Shown here: one piece after another, positions 47,575 through 60,178 of the stretch
How the letters are laid out: each line of letters begins with the position of its first letter
How positions within the stretch are numbered: position 1 is the stretch's first letter
Source: Iris pallida
Taxonomy: Eukaryota > Streptophyta > Magnoliopsida > Asparagales > Iridaceae
Reading direction: 5' to 3'
DNA length: 64,000 nt
Assembly (NCBI GenBank): GCA_029216955.1
Contig: JANAVB010004060.1
Location: 1 to 64,000, forward strand
The notes under the pieces: generated by a model
Databases searched by the model: none
What the model was told of the DNA's origin: nothing
The model's input: only the letters and a program-made list of their open reading frames with translations
Made by a program: the position numbers and the translations under genes

Positions 47575-48699
47575 CTACATAGGAAGTGGCATAGAAGGAT
47601 GCCGAGACATATAGTACCGAATGTCATGCAATGAGTTGCTGATGGCACTCATCTGCAGGGTGGTACGATAGTCTAGCTGGGTCCAGCGGTCGTCCTCCAA
47701 CATGAAACGATCGCGAAGCATAGTCCGGATAGACTCGAGAGTAGCAGGAGGTGCGGATGCAGGTTGCCCGAGAGCAGGTGCATCATCCTGAGCATCAGAA
47801 CCAAAATGCTCAGACTCAGCAGGAGGTCCTACAGCTGCCTGAAGCCGCCTTGCCTTAGATAGAAAGGCAGGGGCTGGAAGGAATTGGCACTCATCGAGAG
47901 AGACATAAAAAAGCACAAAAAACCATAGGCAAATAGAGAGCATAGACCAAAGATCGTGGCCTCTTCCGTGCATTGATCATCCAGTCCATCATAGTACATG
48001 GACGGGTTGAACGGGACATGGAAGTGAAGGTGATACAAAGCAGAAATCTCAAAATACGAAACTTTATCAGTCGATCCTGCTTTAGGCAGGATCGTAGAGA
48101 AGACAATACGATGAAGCTCGTAGAAATAAGGGTTAAGGTATTTTGCAAGTAACTTGTATGGACGTGTGTTCGGGGTGCACAAATCATCCTTTAAACTCTC
48201 AAGGGAAGACCCATCGGAAAATTGAAACTTGCGTGCATCGACAAGCTTCTCCCAAGAGTTGGGTTCCGAAATCTTGAGATATTCCGCAAGTTCAAAATCA
48301 TCGAACGAGATATCAATTCCAGCAACACGAGAATATAAGTGTGTGTCATCAAATGTGAGATTGCAATAAAACATTTGAATTGCATTCAAGTAAATAAGTG
48401 AATTTGAGGAAACTAATTCATCAAGACAAAGGTCATAGAATAATGAGTCATAACGAGAAAATATAGTAAAGTTGATGGGATGACCCGCACACACGAGCCA
48501 TGATTAAAAATCATTGAACCATTCGTTTGAGGCGTCCAATGACACAAAAATTCGATCATCGAATGTGTCGGGGTCATTGGGCCATGGTGGATTGAAAAAG
48601 GGGATGAATAGGTTTATCATCACGAGAAGGATGAGGGTTCGATGAGGAATCACCCTCAGTTCTAGCCCTCTTTCCTCTATTAAACAACCTAGGTGCCAT
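47575..48699 (-). pseudogene. Extra (env-position) ORF of S2
   Basis: The minus strand starts MAPRLFNRGKRARTEGD at 48699, then frameshifts near 48600 into DPDTFDDRIFVSLDASNEWF. After a stop (about 48510) the main block (48494-47829) has INFTIFSRYDSLFYD, MFYCNLTFDD, SRVAGIDISFDDFELAEYL and FYELHRIVFSTILPK. A second frameshift near 47890 leads into the 47973-47575 tail ending SRHPSMPLPM. S1 carries the same protein split by B4. I see no signal peptide, glycosylation-rich ectodomain or membrane anchor, so despite its position it is not shown to be an envelope protein. Confidence 0.7.
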
Positions 48700-49478
48700 T
48701 GATTAATGAAGGAAAATTGAAATTGAGATAGAGAAAAAGAAGAAATTATACCTCAAGAGAATTGTGGAGGATGGAAGAGAATGATGGTAGAGTTGTTCTC
48801 CTTGAGGTTGGAGAAGAAATCCACACTTAAAGAATTCTAGGGTTAGGGTTTGAAGAGGAAGGAGTTGGAGAAGTGTTGGAGGAGGCAATAGAGAGGAAAG
48901 AGAGGGAGAACCCTAATTTAAGAAAGGGGGTTCGGATGGTCGGGTGGATCCTAGACCATAGGATCAAAACGGATGAACGGCTGAGAGCGACTGGAAGTTT
49001 TGGAACAGCCAGACTGAATTCGGCCCGAACTCTGTGTGAGGCAGAGTTCGGCCCGAGTTCTGTGTTATGGGACCAGAGCTGAAACTAGTTTAAAAATAGT
49101 GTGAAACCAATGCCAAGTTTAAAAGAATGAATAGGAGGAATAAAAAAATTTAAGAGATTCAAAAGTAAATGGCCAAGTAGAACAATTTCAAATAGAAATC
49201 GAATAGAGGAAACGAAATGAAGTTAGAAAATTTAAATTTAGCAAGATATAAAAGAAATTGAACCATATAATAAACAAGGATTTATGACACAAATAAGTAC
49301 GGTGAAACTGCCATGGGGTAGCTGCAGGGGCCGGATCCCAGCTAGCGGTAGTCCGAAGACTAGTGCACCATGTCGCTTAGGCTTTTGCGCCTTATTGTCA
49401 GAAGGACCCTTTCGGCTTGTGCCCATAGCAAAGTCATCATAAAGAACCGTAACATAATCGATATTTATGCAGGCCAAT
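48700..49478 (-). other. S2 spacer between pol and the extra ORF
   Basis: Non-coding, with GTTCGGCCCGAACTCTG words around 49015-49060, like the LTR at 46640-46700. An ORF at 48873-49082 looks like chance. Confidence 0.5.
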
Positions 49479-49755
49479 TTAATGAATAACCGTTTTATCC
49501 AAAATTCCTAATTTACGACAAATAAAGTTGAATTGCTCTTCGGATAGTGGTTTTCTAAAGAAATCTGCCAGCTGATGATCAGTGTTAATATATTCAAAAT
49601 TTATAGTGCCATTCTGTTGATGATCACGCAAAAAATGGTGACGAATTTCAATGTGTTTCGTGCGTGAGTGACATATAGGGTTCTTAGTAAGGTTGATAGC
49701 ACTAGTGTTATCACAGAATATAGAAATGTGCATAAAAGATAGGTTGTAGTTGTAG
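49479..49755 (-). pseudogene. pol: RNase H, C-terminal (S2)
   Basis: The minus frame carries YNLSFMHISIFCDNTSAINL, KNPICHSRTKHIEIRHHFLR, INTDHQLADFFRKPLSEEQF and CRKLGILDKTVIH before the stop. It is collinear with the S1 pol end, better preserved at the C-terminus, and cut upstream near 49755, where homology ends. Confidence 0.85.
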
Positions 49756-49839
49756 AAGCATGGAATTTCAGGACCAGAAATCCTATGCGCCAAACATTAT
49801 ATGCGCTAGGGAGCTCAGATGAAGTACTTGGCACAGCAA

Positions 49840-50690
49840 ATAGCAAAAGCATAGATATTAAAAGAAGATTTTTTATTTCATATAAAAGTCTATTATATGT
49901 CTAAAAAATAGCTGTACAAAAGAGAATTTCTACAAAGAAAAGACCCTAAGTCTACAGCTAGGTGCAGCAATCACCATGCGCTCTCAAACAGGCGCATCTC
50001 GCCATGCGCTCTCAAACGGGCGCATCTCACCATGCGCTCTCAGCCAGGCGCATCCCTTCAGCAGCTCAGTTATGTGCATCCTCAGTTATGTGCATCCCTT
50101 CAGCGGCTCAGTTATGTGCATCCCTTCAGCAGCTCAGTTATGTGTCGCCCTTTTAGTCAGGCGCATCATGAAGTCTCAGCATATGTGCCATCAAATGCTT
50201 CGACTAATGAAGCATTTATTGAGCAGAACGAGGAAGAACAATCAACCCTCTAGCTTGAGGAAGAGCTCTTCAAACCAAGGAAGAGGAGAGCACCGCAATA
50301 CCTGCGGCTAAAGGAGCAGCTTTCAACCCAACCAGAATGGACAACACCCACTCTAGCGGGAGGAGGAGCTCTCCCAAAGCCCAAGAAAGATGATCGAAGT
50401 ACCGCAATTCTGATCTGCGGCTCTTCCAGCATAACGAAGACGAGGCTCGAGCATCCCAACCTTTGGATGCAACAGGCACCTTCTACCTGCCTCAGAAGCC
50501 CTCGACTCTGACTTTTGGATGTAACAGTCACCTTCAAGTGCATCAATAAAAACAACGCGTCACATCTTCACCCTCGGGAGCATCTCGTCAACAGAATATG
50601 CTCGAGCAGACAAGTTTATTTCGGAAGGATGTGAGAGAACAAGAAGCAAACTCGCTCCATGCCACTATTTATAGGCCGGGCAAATCAAAT
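49840..50690 (-). repeat. Tat-type LTR segment, reverse strand (O1 block, left half)
   Basis: On the minus strand the end (AGCTGTAGACTTAGGGTC, CTTTTCTTTGTAGA) resembles the U5 of the O2 LTR at 60390-60520. It has its own TATA box (TATTTATA on the plus strand, 50666-50673). GCGCAT/ATGCGC words are dense at 49975-50170, partly as a repeated CAGCTCAGTTATGTGCATCC unit. No primer site is seen to its left, so it is a solo or truncated LTR in head-to-head contact with the O1 5' LTR. Confidence 0.55.
50666..50673 (-). promoter_or_regulatory. Reverse TATA box facing away from O1
   Basis: The minus strand reads CCTATAAATAGTGG. Transcription would run left through 50640. The first ATG downstream reads only a dozen codons. 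Confidence 0.6.
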
Positions 50691-51965
50691 CCATGCGCCA
50701 AGTGGTGGGCTCTCCGAATCCCGTGCAATGAATTTGCATTAATGGTGATGAACCTGACGCTTCAAATCTGGCCAAGTCAAAAATGGCTATTTAAAGCACT
50801 CGAAGAATGTAACAGTTGGGCCAATAAAGACGTGTCATGCAAACGGATGCGCCGGTAAGACCGTGCATCATACAGACATGCCCATCAGCTCCAAGCGCCT
50901 CATAAAGATGCGCCCCCATGCGTCCCCATATGCCTAGTGGAACGCCGATCGATGTGCCCACTCAATAGCCCATCACCCGTCAAAGAACATTAAATGCTGA
51001 AGTCTGACAGAGTTAGCAGCACGCCCCCGAAGACTGAACAGTTGACAAATTTTTTAGAATACGAAGCGTCACCAACGTTAGCATCATCATTACTTTCCTC
51101 CGACGGTTACAAGCCACGTGGCCGCCCAACCATCTCGTATGCGCCTCCGCAGCCATGTGCCCAAATCTCTGCATGCGCCTCAAGAGCCATACGCTTCAGA
51201 CTTTTTTCTGATCCCTAAAGACAGAAGTCAAAGTCACTACTGAAGCCTCGCATGCGCCTCAAAAGCCGTGCGTCCCGACTGGTTCGTGACTCCTAAAGGT
51301 TACAAGCCAAAGTCTCATCATGCGCCCAATCCCAGGCGCATCCCATCAGATCACTCTCCACCAAATCCGAGATCTTTGAGCCATGGACCTAACGACACGT
51401 GTCCTTTGACTTGATTCAGCCTATGAAGGGATGCTAATCACCCAAGATCTCAGCAACTGAAAGATCCTCTCCATTGCTACGTATCAGCTCGGCCGCAGCC
51501 CACAAAGGAAACAGGAAGGTTTTAACTCCTCAATCAGAGCGCATCGTCCATGAGCCTCCATCAGCAATCACCATGTGGCATCCCCACAAACAGACGTATC
51601 CTACATATGCGTGCATGAGCAGCCAGCCTGCAGACTATAAATAGAGGGATCATTTCCTTCTTTCAGACACAACCACGGACATACATATACAGAGACAGAC
51701 CTACGAGCACACACAGAGAGGCAGATACAGACACTCAACGTTTTTTTCCTCTCCGCAACCTCCAGTGTCCAGAGCAACTCAGACCTTCAGAGAATCAAGA
51801 ACCGTCGTCAGATCGTCAACGGAGTCAACGCATTACCACTCGCCCCATCGGCACAAGGGACCCAGATAAACAAAAGTGTACTCCTAGGACTACGTCTAAG
51901 TCCTACATTGTAACACTGTTCTGTTTGTAATTGAAATTTTAATCAAAAAATTTTAATGGCAAACA
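50691..51965 (+). repeat. O1 5' LTR, U3 to U5
   Basis: It ends AATGGCAAACA at 51965, a few bases before the primer site; O2 ends with the same word on the opposite strand. The U3 has GCGCAT words, G-box palindromes GCCACGTGGC (51113-51122) and GACACGTGTC (51394-51403), and TATAAATA at 51636-51643. The 5' border is uncertain. Confidence 0.65.
51636..51643 (+). promoter_or_regulatory. TATA box of the O1 LTR
   Basis: ACTATAAATAGAGGG lies about 330 bases before the LTR end, as expected for R-U5. The upstream G-boxes at 51394 and 51113 suggest bZIP or bHLH control. Confidence 0.7.
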
Positions 51966-51968
51966 AGC

Positions 51969-51986
51969 TGGCGACTCTGCTGGGGA
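51969..51986 (+). promoter_or_regulatory. O1 primer-binding site
   Basis: TGGCGACTCTGCTGGGGA is the primer site known from Ogre/Tat-group elements (tRNA-Arg assigned in the literature). It lies 3 bases after the LTR end. An ORF at 51956-52285 starts within the primer region, so its start is not real. Confidence 0.8.
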
Positions 51987-53079
51987 TCTCTTTCTCCTCC
52001 ACCGAAAAAGCTGTGTCACAATCCGATGACGTGAAGGTGGGCTCCTCCCACAAGATGCTAGTTGTATGCCTCAATCAACAGGCGTATGAGGAGTTTATCT
52101 CTGAAGGCAGTACGAGTCCTTCGAAGCGGCTGTCGAAGCCGAAGAAGACTCGCCGAGTCTGGGTGTACAAGGTCGACGCCTCTGCTACCACCACCGAAGG
52201 GGATGCTCCAATACAACCTTCCCTTCCTGCTGACATCCTCAGTAACCATGATGCACCCACCGGTCCAGCGCATCTCTCAAAATAACATACGACTGGCCAC
52301 ATTCTCCAGCCATCTCCCTCTCAGGCGAGGAAGATGCGTCGACGAAGCAGGGGCACAGCTAATGCCCTACGTATCACCTCTGATGCGCAACAGAAGGTCT
52401 CTGTCTTTGACAGACTCACTCGCTGTAGTGGCGAGGAGAATTTGGACACTAAGTACTATGCACCCCAGCGGGCTGGTACGAAGAAGTCCATGGCAGCACG
52501 GGCCATGCGCCTAAACGTGCTATGCCGGCAGCAAACCAGAAGCATGCGCTCATAATCATACGCGCTGCTGATGGTAAGCTGTATAAGGTCGACTTGGGTG
52601 CTTCTACGCCGGAAATGAGTCGAACTTCAAAGTCCTTGTCTCACTTGGGCGCATCTGTTGCGTTCGCAACCAAGTCGAGCAAGGCAAACCCTGTGGTCTT
52701 GAACTCCCGCATCTCTACTGGTTGTGCGTCTGAGGTTCGTTCAAGTCACTGTAATTGTTGATCCCCCACTACTGATCTGAGCGCCTGTTTGGTGTTGGAT
52801 CAGGGGGCACAGCATTCACTTGACCACCCCGGCGCTTGGCCTTGCCATGCGCCTGATGGGGGTGCGAAGGTGGCACTCTCCTCCAACGATCTGCGTAACG
52901 TGATCACTCACAAACGCCGATCAGGAGAGTCGATTGACAAGCACAATGCGCCCCTCACAGGGCACACCTGTGCTGTAGTTACCATCAACTGTTGTTGCAA
53001 GGCAGCAGTCCCACCAAGACAGTCGGTGTTCTAGCGGCTGCAATCATCAACACCCCTCCGACATCGCCTCGGGAAGAAG
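51987..53079 (+). other. O1 leader between primer site and gag
   Basis: 1.1 kb with several short ORFs in different frames (52062-52514, 52334-52555, 52522-52761, 52789-53034). Tat/Ogre elements often carry an unknown ORF1 here. These pieces may be its decayed remains, but I see no domain. GCGC/ATGCGC words continue. Confidence 0.45.
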
Positions 53080-55308
53080 GTGTCAATAAAAGAAGAGCCA
53101 GAACTAAAGGTTGCTTCATGCAACGTAATCTCTAACTCCTCGTCAATCCGAAAGGCGACTGGCAATTCCTCGTCCAAGAGCCAGCCGAGGAAAACCAAGA
53201 TAACTGTCCCGTCCTCCGGAGTGTTTGAAGACACTCGGGGGAGAAAGAAGATCTTGGAGGAAGCTGGGGATAGTCAAGCCCTTGTTGATCCTCCTTCTGA
53301 AGACGAAGATGTCCTCCAGAGCACAGCTGGGGTGGATCTTCATCCTGGAGACGAAGTCAGCCTCCCGGACATAGCTGGGGGTAGTCTGGCCCCTGTGGAC
53401 CTGCATCTCGAAGATGAAGAAGTCCTCCAAGACAGAACTAGGGGTAATCAGTCCCTTGCGGATGCTCCTGAAGACGACGATGTCCTCCAGAATGTAGCTA
53501 GGGGTAGCCAAGACGAGGCTCCGGAGAAAGTTTCTCTTCTACAAGAGAGCGAGGCCGAAAGCGAAGCCTCAACTGATCCATCCGACTCCAGTCATGTCAT
53601 GACAGTATATATGACTAGGGGTGATACCGAGCCAGATGCGCCGCTAGCAGACCTCATCCAGCGCATGGATACCCTGGAGTGGGGACTCAAAACCCTCTCT
53701 GCCTTCATACAAATACTGACTCAAGCAGTGTTTGAAATACGGTCCACTTTGGCCAGAGCACCTTCTACTGGTCCTGACCCAGGGGCCAATGGAGAATCAA
53801 GTATACCCCTTCAACGGGTATCCTTGGATACATATCGCCGTGAAGCACCACGGACATCGGAGCCCTCAAATGCTCAACTCCAGGCGGTACCAACTTCCCC
53901 GACTCCCAGCTCCGCGGAAGATATGGTCGAGATGATCAGGGACTTGCACGAGCGCTTTGAGTCCAAGAATAGACAAGAAGAGCGCCAAAAGATAGGGATC
54001 CCCCAACCTTATTCCCTCGAATGGAATAAAGTGGTTTATCCTCCTAAGTATAAACCACAAACATTGACGCCGTACGATGGGAAGGACTCTCCGCGTCGCT
54101 ATCTGATGTACTTCCAGTCTCAAATGGGACATCTCCTGAAGGAGGACGCACTACTCACCAGCATATTTATCGGGGCACTGAAAGGAGTGGCGTACGACTA
54201 GTACTGCAGTCTCCCCGATAACTCCATATCTTCCTTCAATGACTTGATGCGTCTCTTCCTTGACCATTTCTACGACGGCGGGAAGGACATGACAATGGCG
54301 TCCCTCATAGAGATACGCCAGAAGGAGAAGGAAGCAGTTCGAGTATTCATCGAACGCTTCCGACAGGCCTGCTTCAGACTGCCCTCGGGCATGCCAGAAC
54401 ATGTACTCCTCTCCTCCTGCAGCATGAACATGCTGCCTGCAGCCAAACTCTGGCTCAACTCTACTCCTCCTCCCGACTGGAGTTCCTTGATCATCGAAGC
54501 CGAAGGAGCAGAAAAGAAGGTGTCTAATGCTCGCCTTCTGGGAGTTAGTTTTCCTGCCTTTGAGGACAAGGGGAAACGGCCTGCAGCCAACAACCCTGGA
54601 CGAGAGACAAAGGGGAAACAGGCGTTAACTGTCAATGCCTCCAAAGGTGCATCAGCACCTACTCAGAAGCCTCCACTTGCACCAAGGCCAAAGGAGGTTT
54701 ATTCTTTCAACGATGAAGACATCCTGCAACTCTTCGAGATACTAAAGCAGGGTGACAAGATCAAGTTGTCGGACCCGAAGCGTCCCGACGAGGTTGGAAA
54801 AGTGGACAATCCGAGGTATTGTCACTACCATCGGTTTGTTGGACATCCAACTAAGGACTGTTACGTCCTCAAAAACTACATCCAGTGCATGATCAATACG
54901 GATGTTATCTCCGTCGACCACGAGGAGAAAACGGTCTCGGCCAACCTGGTGTCACTCCAATTTGGCACCTTGTCGCCAACCACAACACAAGATGGCGTCG
55001 TCCCCATCCCTAAGGCGACAATAGAGGTGGTCAATCTACTACCTCCTTGTGACAATGTGAGTGGACTCATTCCACTCACCACATCTCAAGGAGAGGTCTT
55101 ATGGGTTCACCCTGATCTTTTCTCCGAGGTTACTCAACCGGAGGTACACTCTGCCTCCAAAACTAAAGGCAAAAAAATCAAGTCTTGCCGCATAGTCTCT
55201 TTCTCTGTGAAAGAGGCACTTCCTGTACAGACGCATTCACATCAGAACGCCCAACCTGACGAAGCTGCCATCGAGGTGGTGCCTCCTTGCACCATCCCTG
55301 CTGCCTAG
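53080..55308 (+). pseudogene. gag: Tat/Ogre-type Gag of O1
   Basis: A long frame interrupted only by TAG at 54199-54201, where a tryptophan codon (TGG) is expected within AYD-W-YCSLP. The N-terminal 160 residues are acidic with repeated EDEDVLQ-type units. Then come the Gag core (LTPYDGKDSPRRYLMYFQSQ, FNDLMRLFLDHFYDGG, RQKEKEAVRVFIERFRQACF) and the Tat-type CHHC knuckle CHYHRFVGHPTKDC near 54823-54864. A stop follows at 55306. The start at 53080 is the first in-frame ATG and is not otherwise supported. Confidence 0.8.
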
Positions 55309-56621
55309 AAAGAGGGCCCATCTAAGCCTCCAGTAGCCAATAAGCAGAAGCATGTAGAGGCCCATTTCGATAAGCCTCTGTGAAAGGAGAATGCTTCGGG
55401 GCTAGTCAAGCCCCACAACTTCGATATACTGGCACAACTTGACAGTACTCCTGCCCACCTATCTCTGTTTGAGCTCCTTCGTCTTTCCAAGGACACTCAT
55501 GAAGCCCACATAGCCCTTTCGGACCCCAAGATCAAAGCTGCGGTGGACTCTCCCTATCCAACCCCAGTACTCACAGATGAAGAGCTAGGTGAATACATAT
55601 CTGCTGATGTAGATGCACCCTCTCTGGACAAAGTAATCCCGCGGGATAAAATCTCGTGTTTCATCAATAATAGAGTGTCTTTTAATTATTCTAGTCTTCC
55701 ACATTGGAATGCCATGTATCCATTAGAAAATGCTTTACGGTCGTTGCAAACACAAATAACGACCGTCAATCATGTAAATCGAGTAGTCCCGTCCCAAGGG
55801 GTCTGTTTTGTAGTCCCACTGCGAAATTAAGACGAAGAATCCATCATCTTCGACAAAGTTGAGCGTCATCAAGACCTCCTGCCACTCGAGCAAGAACCAG
55901 ATATCGGCAGAGTACAAATCTATCGGTATACGGACAAGGCAAAGTACCTCATCCAAAAGATGGGTTACGACCTAAAAAGCAACAAAGGCCTGAACTACGG
56001 CAAGGGTCGACGTCTTCCTCTCCGGCTTCCAACACCTAAAGGAAAGCTGCAGGACTACTATCATCGAACTCGGTGGGGGGTGGGCTATGTCGCGCCGCCG
56101 TCAACTCCAGAGAGTTCGGAGGCAGAAGAAGTAGAACATTCTCATTCATCCGAAGCATCAACTTGGGATTCTGATACCAGTATCGGATCAGTCTTCAAGA
56201 AAGTGCTATCAGCCAACATGACATCTGCGCAATCTCAAGAAGATGAAGGCGAAGACCAAATGCCAGAATTCTTCGAGGAAGAATCCTGGGCTCAACGCCT
56301 AGGAGAACAGTGGGAGTCTTATTTTGAATTACGCGAACCCCCTACCGAAGACGAAGTCGAGCAGATCGACCTTGGGGATGTATCTTCTTCCAAATCCATC
56401 TTCATCAGCAAAAGCCTAAAAGGAGAAGACCAAGAATCTTTAATCCAAATGGCTAAAGAATATATCGATGTCTTCGTCTGGAGCTACGAAGATATGTCGG
56501 GACTTGATCCCCAGATCGTGATGCATAGGCTTAACATCTTACCTGATGTCAAGCCTATAAAGCAACAATAGCGATGTTTTCTTCCTAACATCATGAACGC
56601 TATCGATCAGGAAGTAGACAA
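55309..56621 (+). pseudogene. pol: O1 gag-pol linker up to the RT start
   Basis: The gag frame continues with stops at 55381, 55828 and 56569 but no frameshift. Words are FDILAQLDSTPAHLSLFELL and LRLSKDTHEA (Tat-type post-gag block), then KMGYDLKSNKGLNYGKGRR, and finally YIDVFVWSYEDMSGLDPQIV and LNILPDVKPIKQQ, the block just before RT in Tat elements. No D-T/S-G protease motif is visible between them. B6 cuts the frame at 56621. Confidence 0.75.
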
Positions 56622-58189
56622 TGTAGCACCCAGTTTCTAAAATAGGGGTAATTTTGAAATTTTGTATTTATAATCATTTAAAAATAATATTTAAACCATG
56701 TTATGATTTTTGGTAATTTTTAATTATTTTAAAACTATTTAAAATGTTGAATTATGATTTTGATGGTTAACTAGTGTAACCCTAGAGACAGCATGACCTA
56801 AAGACTAACCATGACCATGGGGACCTAACCATGTGATTAGGATGACTAATTTTGACTTTTTAGCCTAAGGATATTTTGGTCATTTTTGACTTATTAATGA
56901 AAATAAATTTTGATTAATTAGTATTGTGCTAATTGAATTGTTAGGGACTAACCTAGTTTTGACTAACCCTAGATGTTAATGATGCTCATGGAGGTTTAGT
57001 TAGAAGGTTAGAGACTTAATGGTTAAGTTAGATTAATAATATCTAGATATTTCATAGTAGGATATTTACCCCTTAGGATATTTGTGAAAAAGAAAGCCTT
57101 ATGACTAGTTGAACCAATAGGAAGGCTTAGAATTGGGTGGACAACTCATAGCCACTCATCTATATAAAAAAGTAACCCTAATTCATCTAATGACCAGCCA
57201 TCAAGTGCCTCATCCCTTCCTATAAGGAATCCTTAAGAAAATCCTTGCCTCTTTTTACCTCTACATAGAACCCTAAGTGTTCTTCCCCAAATTAGAGAGC
57301 TTTCCTCTTTGATTTGATTTTCTTTCTCTCACATTCCTCCATCCAAACTTCTTCTAATCCATCCCATACCATCAAGAAAGAATTCTATCCAAGAATTTGG
57401 GCAAGGTGCAAAGGGAGGTGTCATTTTGGATAGATCTTCGTATCGGAGACGTGTCCTAAAGATTTTTATTAGGATTCTACTCCCAATAGGTAAAACCTAT
57501 CCTCTAACTTGATTTTCTTTGTATATTAATTAGTTTTGAATCCAAAGGATCCACCCTCATGCATGTGTCCCCTTTAGATTCAATTTTGAGACCATTTGGA
57601 GTCCATTTGAGGATGTTATAGGTGTGTCTTGTGTCCTACTTGATAGATAACAAATTAGGACACCCCATGTGTATGTATGTATGATAATAGTTTAAATAGA
57701 TATTTAAATTCATTTTTAGAATGGTTAGAGAGTGGATTGATCTTAGTTAGGATGGTTAGAATGAGTTTCATTTGGATACCTATGTTGGTATCCAAGTATC
57801 TTGGCCAACCCAAATTCGTCATAATTTTTATCCATATTTTTATTAACCAAAACAACTTAGAAATGTCATAACTTTTAGCTTATAACCCTAATTTATCTTC
57901 CTTTTTTTTAAAAGAACCGTATCGAAGTTAGCTTTCCAAATATATATTTTAATAAGCCAAATTCGTTCTGAAACTTTCTGTAAAATTATTTGAGTGTCAG
58001 CTGTACGAAAGACGAACGTGTTTCGGTATTTTTGCGATTCCGGGACTTTTCGGACACGAAAATACGATCAGTTCAATATTTTGGAAAGCTAACACAAAGG
58101 GCTATAACATACTTTAATTCTAGAAGTTAGTGAAGGACCAATTGGTACATTATTGGTTTTAAGTAGAAGAGTGACTATATAATATATGC

Positions 58190-59160
58190 ATTTTGTGTAA
58201 CCTATGAGCCTATGTAGTATGGATATTAAATGAATATATAGTATATAATGCATGATATGTTAGATGAATAAAATAATATATATATGATATATACTCTTTA
58301 CATTAATGTATATATATGGTTGAATACAAGCATGTAGGAATATAATTAATATAATGTATGTAAGCAATGCATAAATATATGAATGAAAGAATGATATACA
58401 ATGTATGCATGAAAGTATATAATGAATGCTAGATATGAATACGAGGTATATATGTAATGATAGATATGAATGCATAATATATAAATATTGTAATACAATA
58501 TATAATGATAACATGTATGGTAATGTAGAGTATATGATGCAAGCATGAATAAATGGAGGAAATACATATATATAGGTAATATAGAATGTAATATAGAATG
58601 TAATATATGAATGCAAGCATGCAAGATAATGTATTGTATCCATATATGATGTATTCAACTTAAAGATAATGTAATATATGAAAGGAATGAATGATAATAT
58701 ATAACATGATATGTAAGGTAATGCAAGGTATAAAATATATGATGTGTGCATGTTTGTATGCCTCTATGTTAATTAATGTATGAAATGATATGAATATACA
58801 ATGTATACATATGTATAAAACATGTAGGTAATGCATAGATGTATGAATGAAATGAATGTATGCAATATGTTAATATAAATACAAGTATCTAATATGCATA
58901 AATGTAAGTATAATGTAATGTAAGTATAAATGTATGTATCATGTAATGTAATATACATAATATGTATGTATGCATGTATACAGGAATTAATGTAATATAA
59001 TATAGAGTATGTATATATGAATATAATGTATGCAAGTATATAATGTATTCAAATATGTATGTATGTATGTATAGGTGCATGAATGAATGCAAGTATGCAT
59101 ATATGATATGTATGACTGTATGTATACAATATAAGTATGTATGTATGCATTTCTATAAAT
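58190..59160. repeat. ATGTATG-rich degenerate repeat zone
   Basis: One kb of overlapping ATGTATG, AATGTAAT and ATATGAAT words without a fixed period, inside B6. B3 has a matching TG-rich zone at the same relative place (about 18560-19560). Confidence 0.6.
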
Positions 59161-59397
59161 TGAGTTAACCTATAACATTTTACACACATGCATTCATACA
59201 CCCTTTGACACCATGTATCCCATATCACATACACCTACATATCACTAAATCTGAGAACATTAACACATATCCTTTCACACACATGCCAAACACACACATA
59301 CTCACTTACTCTTTTACCTCTCTTTCTCTATATATATATGTATGTGCCTATATATAGCTTTCCTATATATATCTATGTATATGAATATGTGAATGTG

Positions 59398-59401
<4 letters not shown>

Positions 59402-59441
<40 letters not shown>
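59402..59441. repeat. (AT)20 microsatellite in B6
   Basis: Pure AT run of 40 bases. Confidence 0.95.
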
Positions 59442-59444
<3 letters not shown>

Positions 59445-60095
59445 GACTAAGTTTGTGTGTCTTGTTAGCTTATGGTTTAGTTTTGTACTTGGTTTAGCAA
59501 GTGACTTAGGCTATGAGTTAGTAGCTATCTTGGATACTTGATTTGCATATACTTAGTTTATTTAGACCTAGAATTGACTAATCTAGACTAGTTGACCATT
59601 GTTGACTCAACCCTAGCTAGTTTGACCATAGTTGACTAGAGTTGACCTAGTTTGACTTTATAGTTGACCAAAGTTGACCAAGAGTTGACTTTGACCTAGA
59701 TTGACTTAGAATCATGTAGATTATATTATAATTTCAATTACCATATAAATTGAACTCTTTATAACCTGTGTTGCTATAACTAGGACTCTGTGACCCCAGT
59801 TGGCCATCTTTTTATATCAGCTGTTCAGGGTATCAGGCGAGCACATTCTCTGACTGTTACATACTTGTCTGGATTTACATTCTTGCTCTAAATTACTGTA
59901 CTTGATGCTGACACGATTGTTATCACGGATTGGTACTATATGGATCTTCTTTTGAGATGTTATCCCCTTGTATTCACTAAATATATATTGTGATGTGCGT
60001 TTCACTTATATATTGTATTTATTGAATATCCTTATCCTTGTATACTCATTATGCATATTGTACTCTTATTATCACATGAGTCCCATGGATAGACC

Positions 60096-60178
60096 ATTGT
60101 ACAACTATTGTATAATATTGTACAACTATTGTATAACATTGTACATCAATTGTATAACATTGTACACTATTGTATAAG
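60096..60178. repeat. 21-bp tandem repeat in B6
   Basis: Four units begin at 60096, 60117, 60138 and 60159, spaced exactly 21 bp, each starting ATTGTACA and ending TTGTATAA or similar. Confidence 0.85.

Larger units (their letters stand above)
46040..49800 (-). mobile_element. SIRE-type copia element S2, 3' half
   Basis: The minus strand has the RNase H end, the extra ORF, polypurine tract and 3' LTR. The rest of pol and gag are replaced by the Tat-type block from about 49840. The right border is uncertain by about 60 bp because RNase H homology fades near 49750. Its left flank is ACAAT (46035-46039). Confidence 0.8.

Noticed and set aside
47829..48494. Calling the SIRE extra ORF a true envelope gene
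   Set aside because: There is no signal peptide, membrane anchor or cysteine-rich ectodomain. Only its position suggests env.
51956..52285. 110-codon ORF starting MANKLATLLGIS as a gene
   Set aside because: The start overlaps the LTR end and primer site, so the first residues are translated primer-binding sequence.
52058..54644. Minus-strand ORFs across the O1 leader and gag
   Set aside because: They are antisense shadows of the gag frame; no independent motif.
58260..59234. Tyrosine, isoleucine and histidine-rich ORFs up to 163 codons
   Set aside because: They are chance frames through the AT-rich ATGTATG zone of B6.
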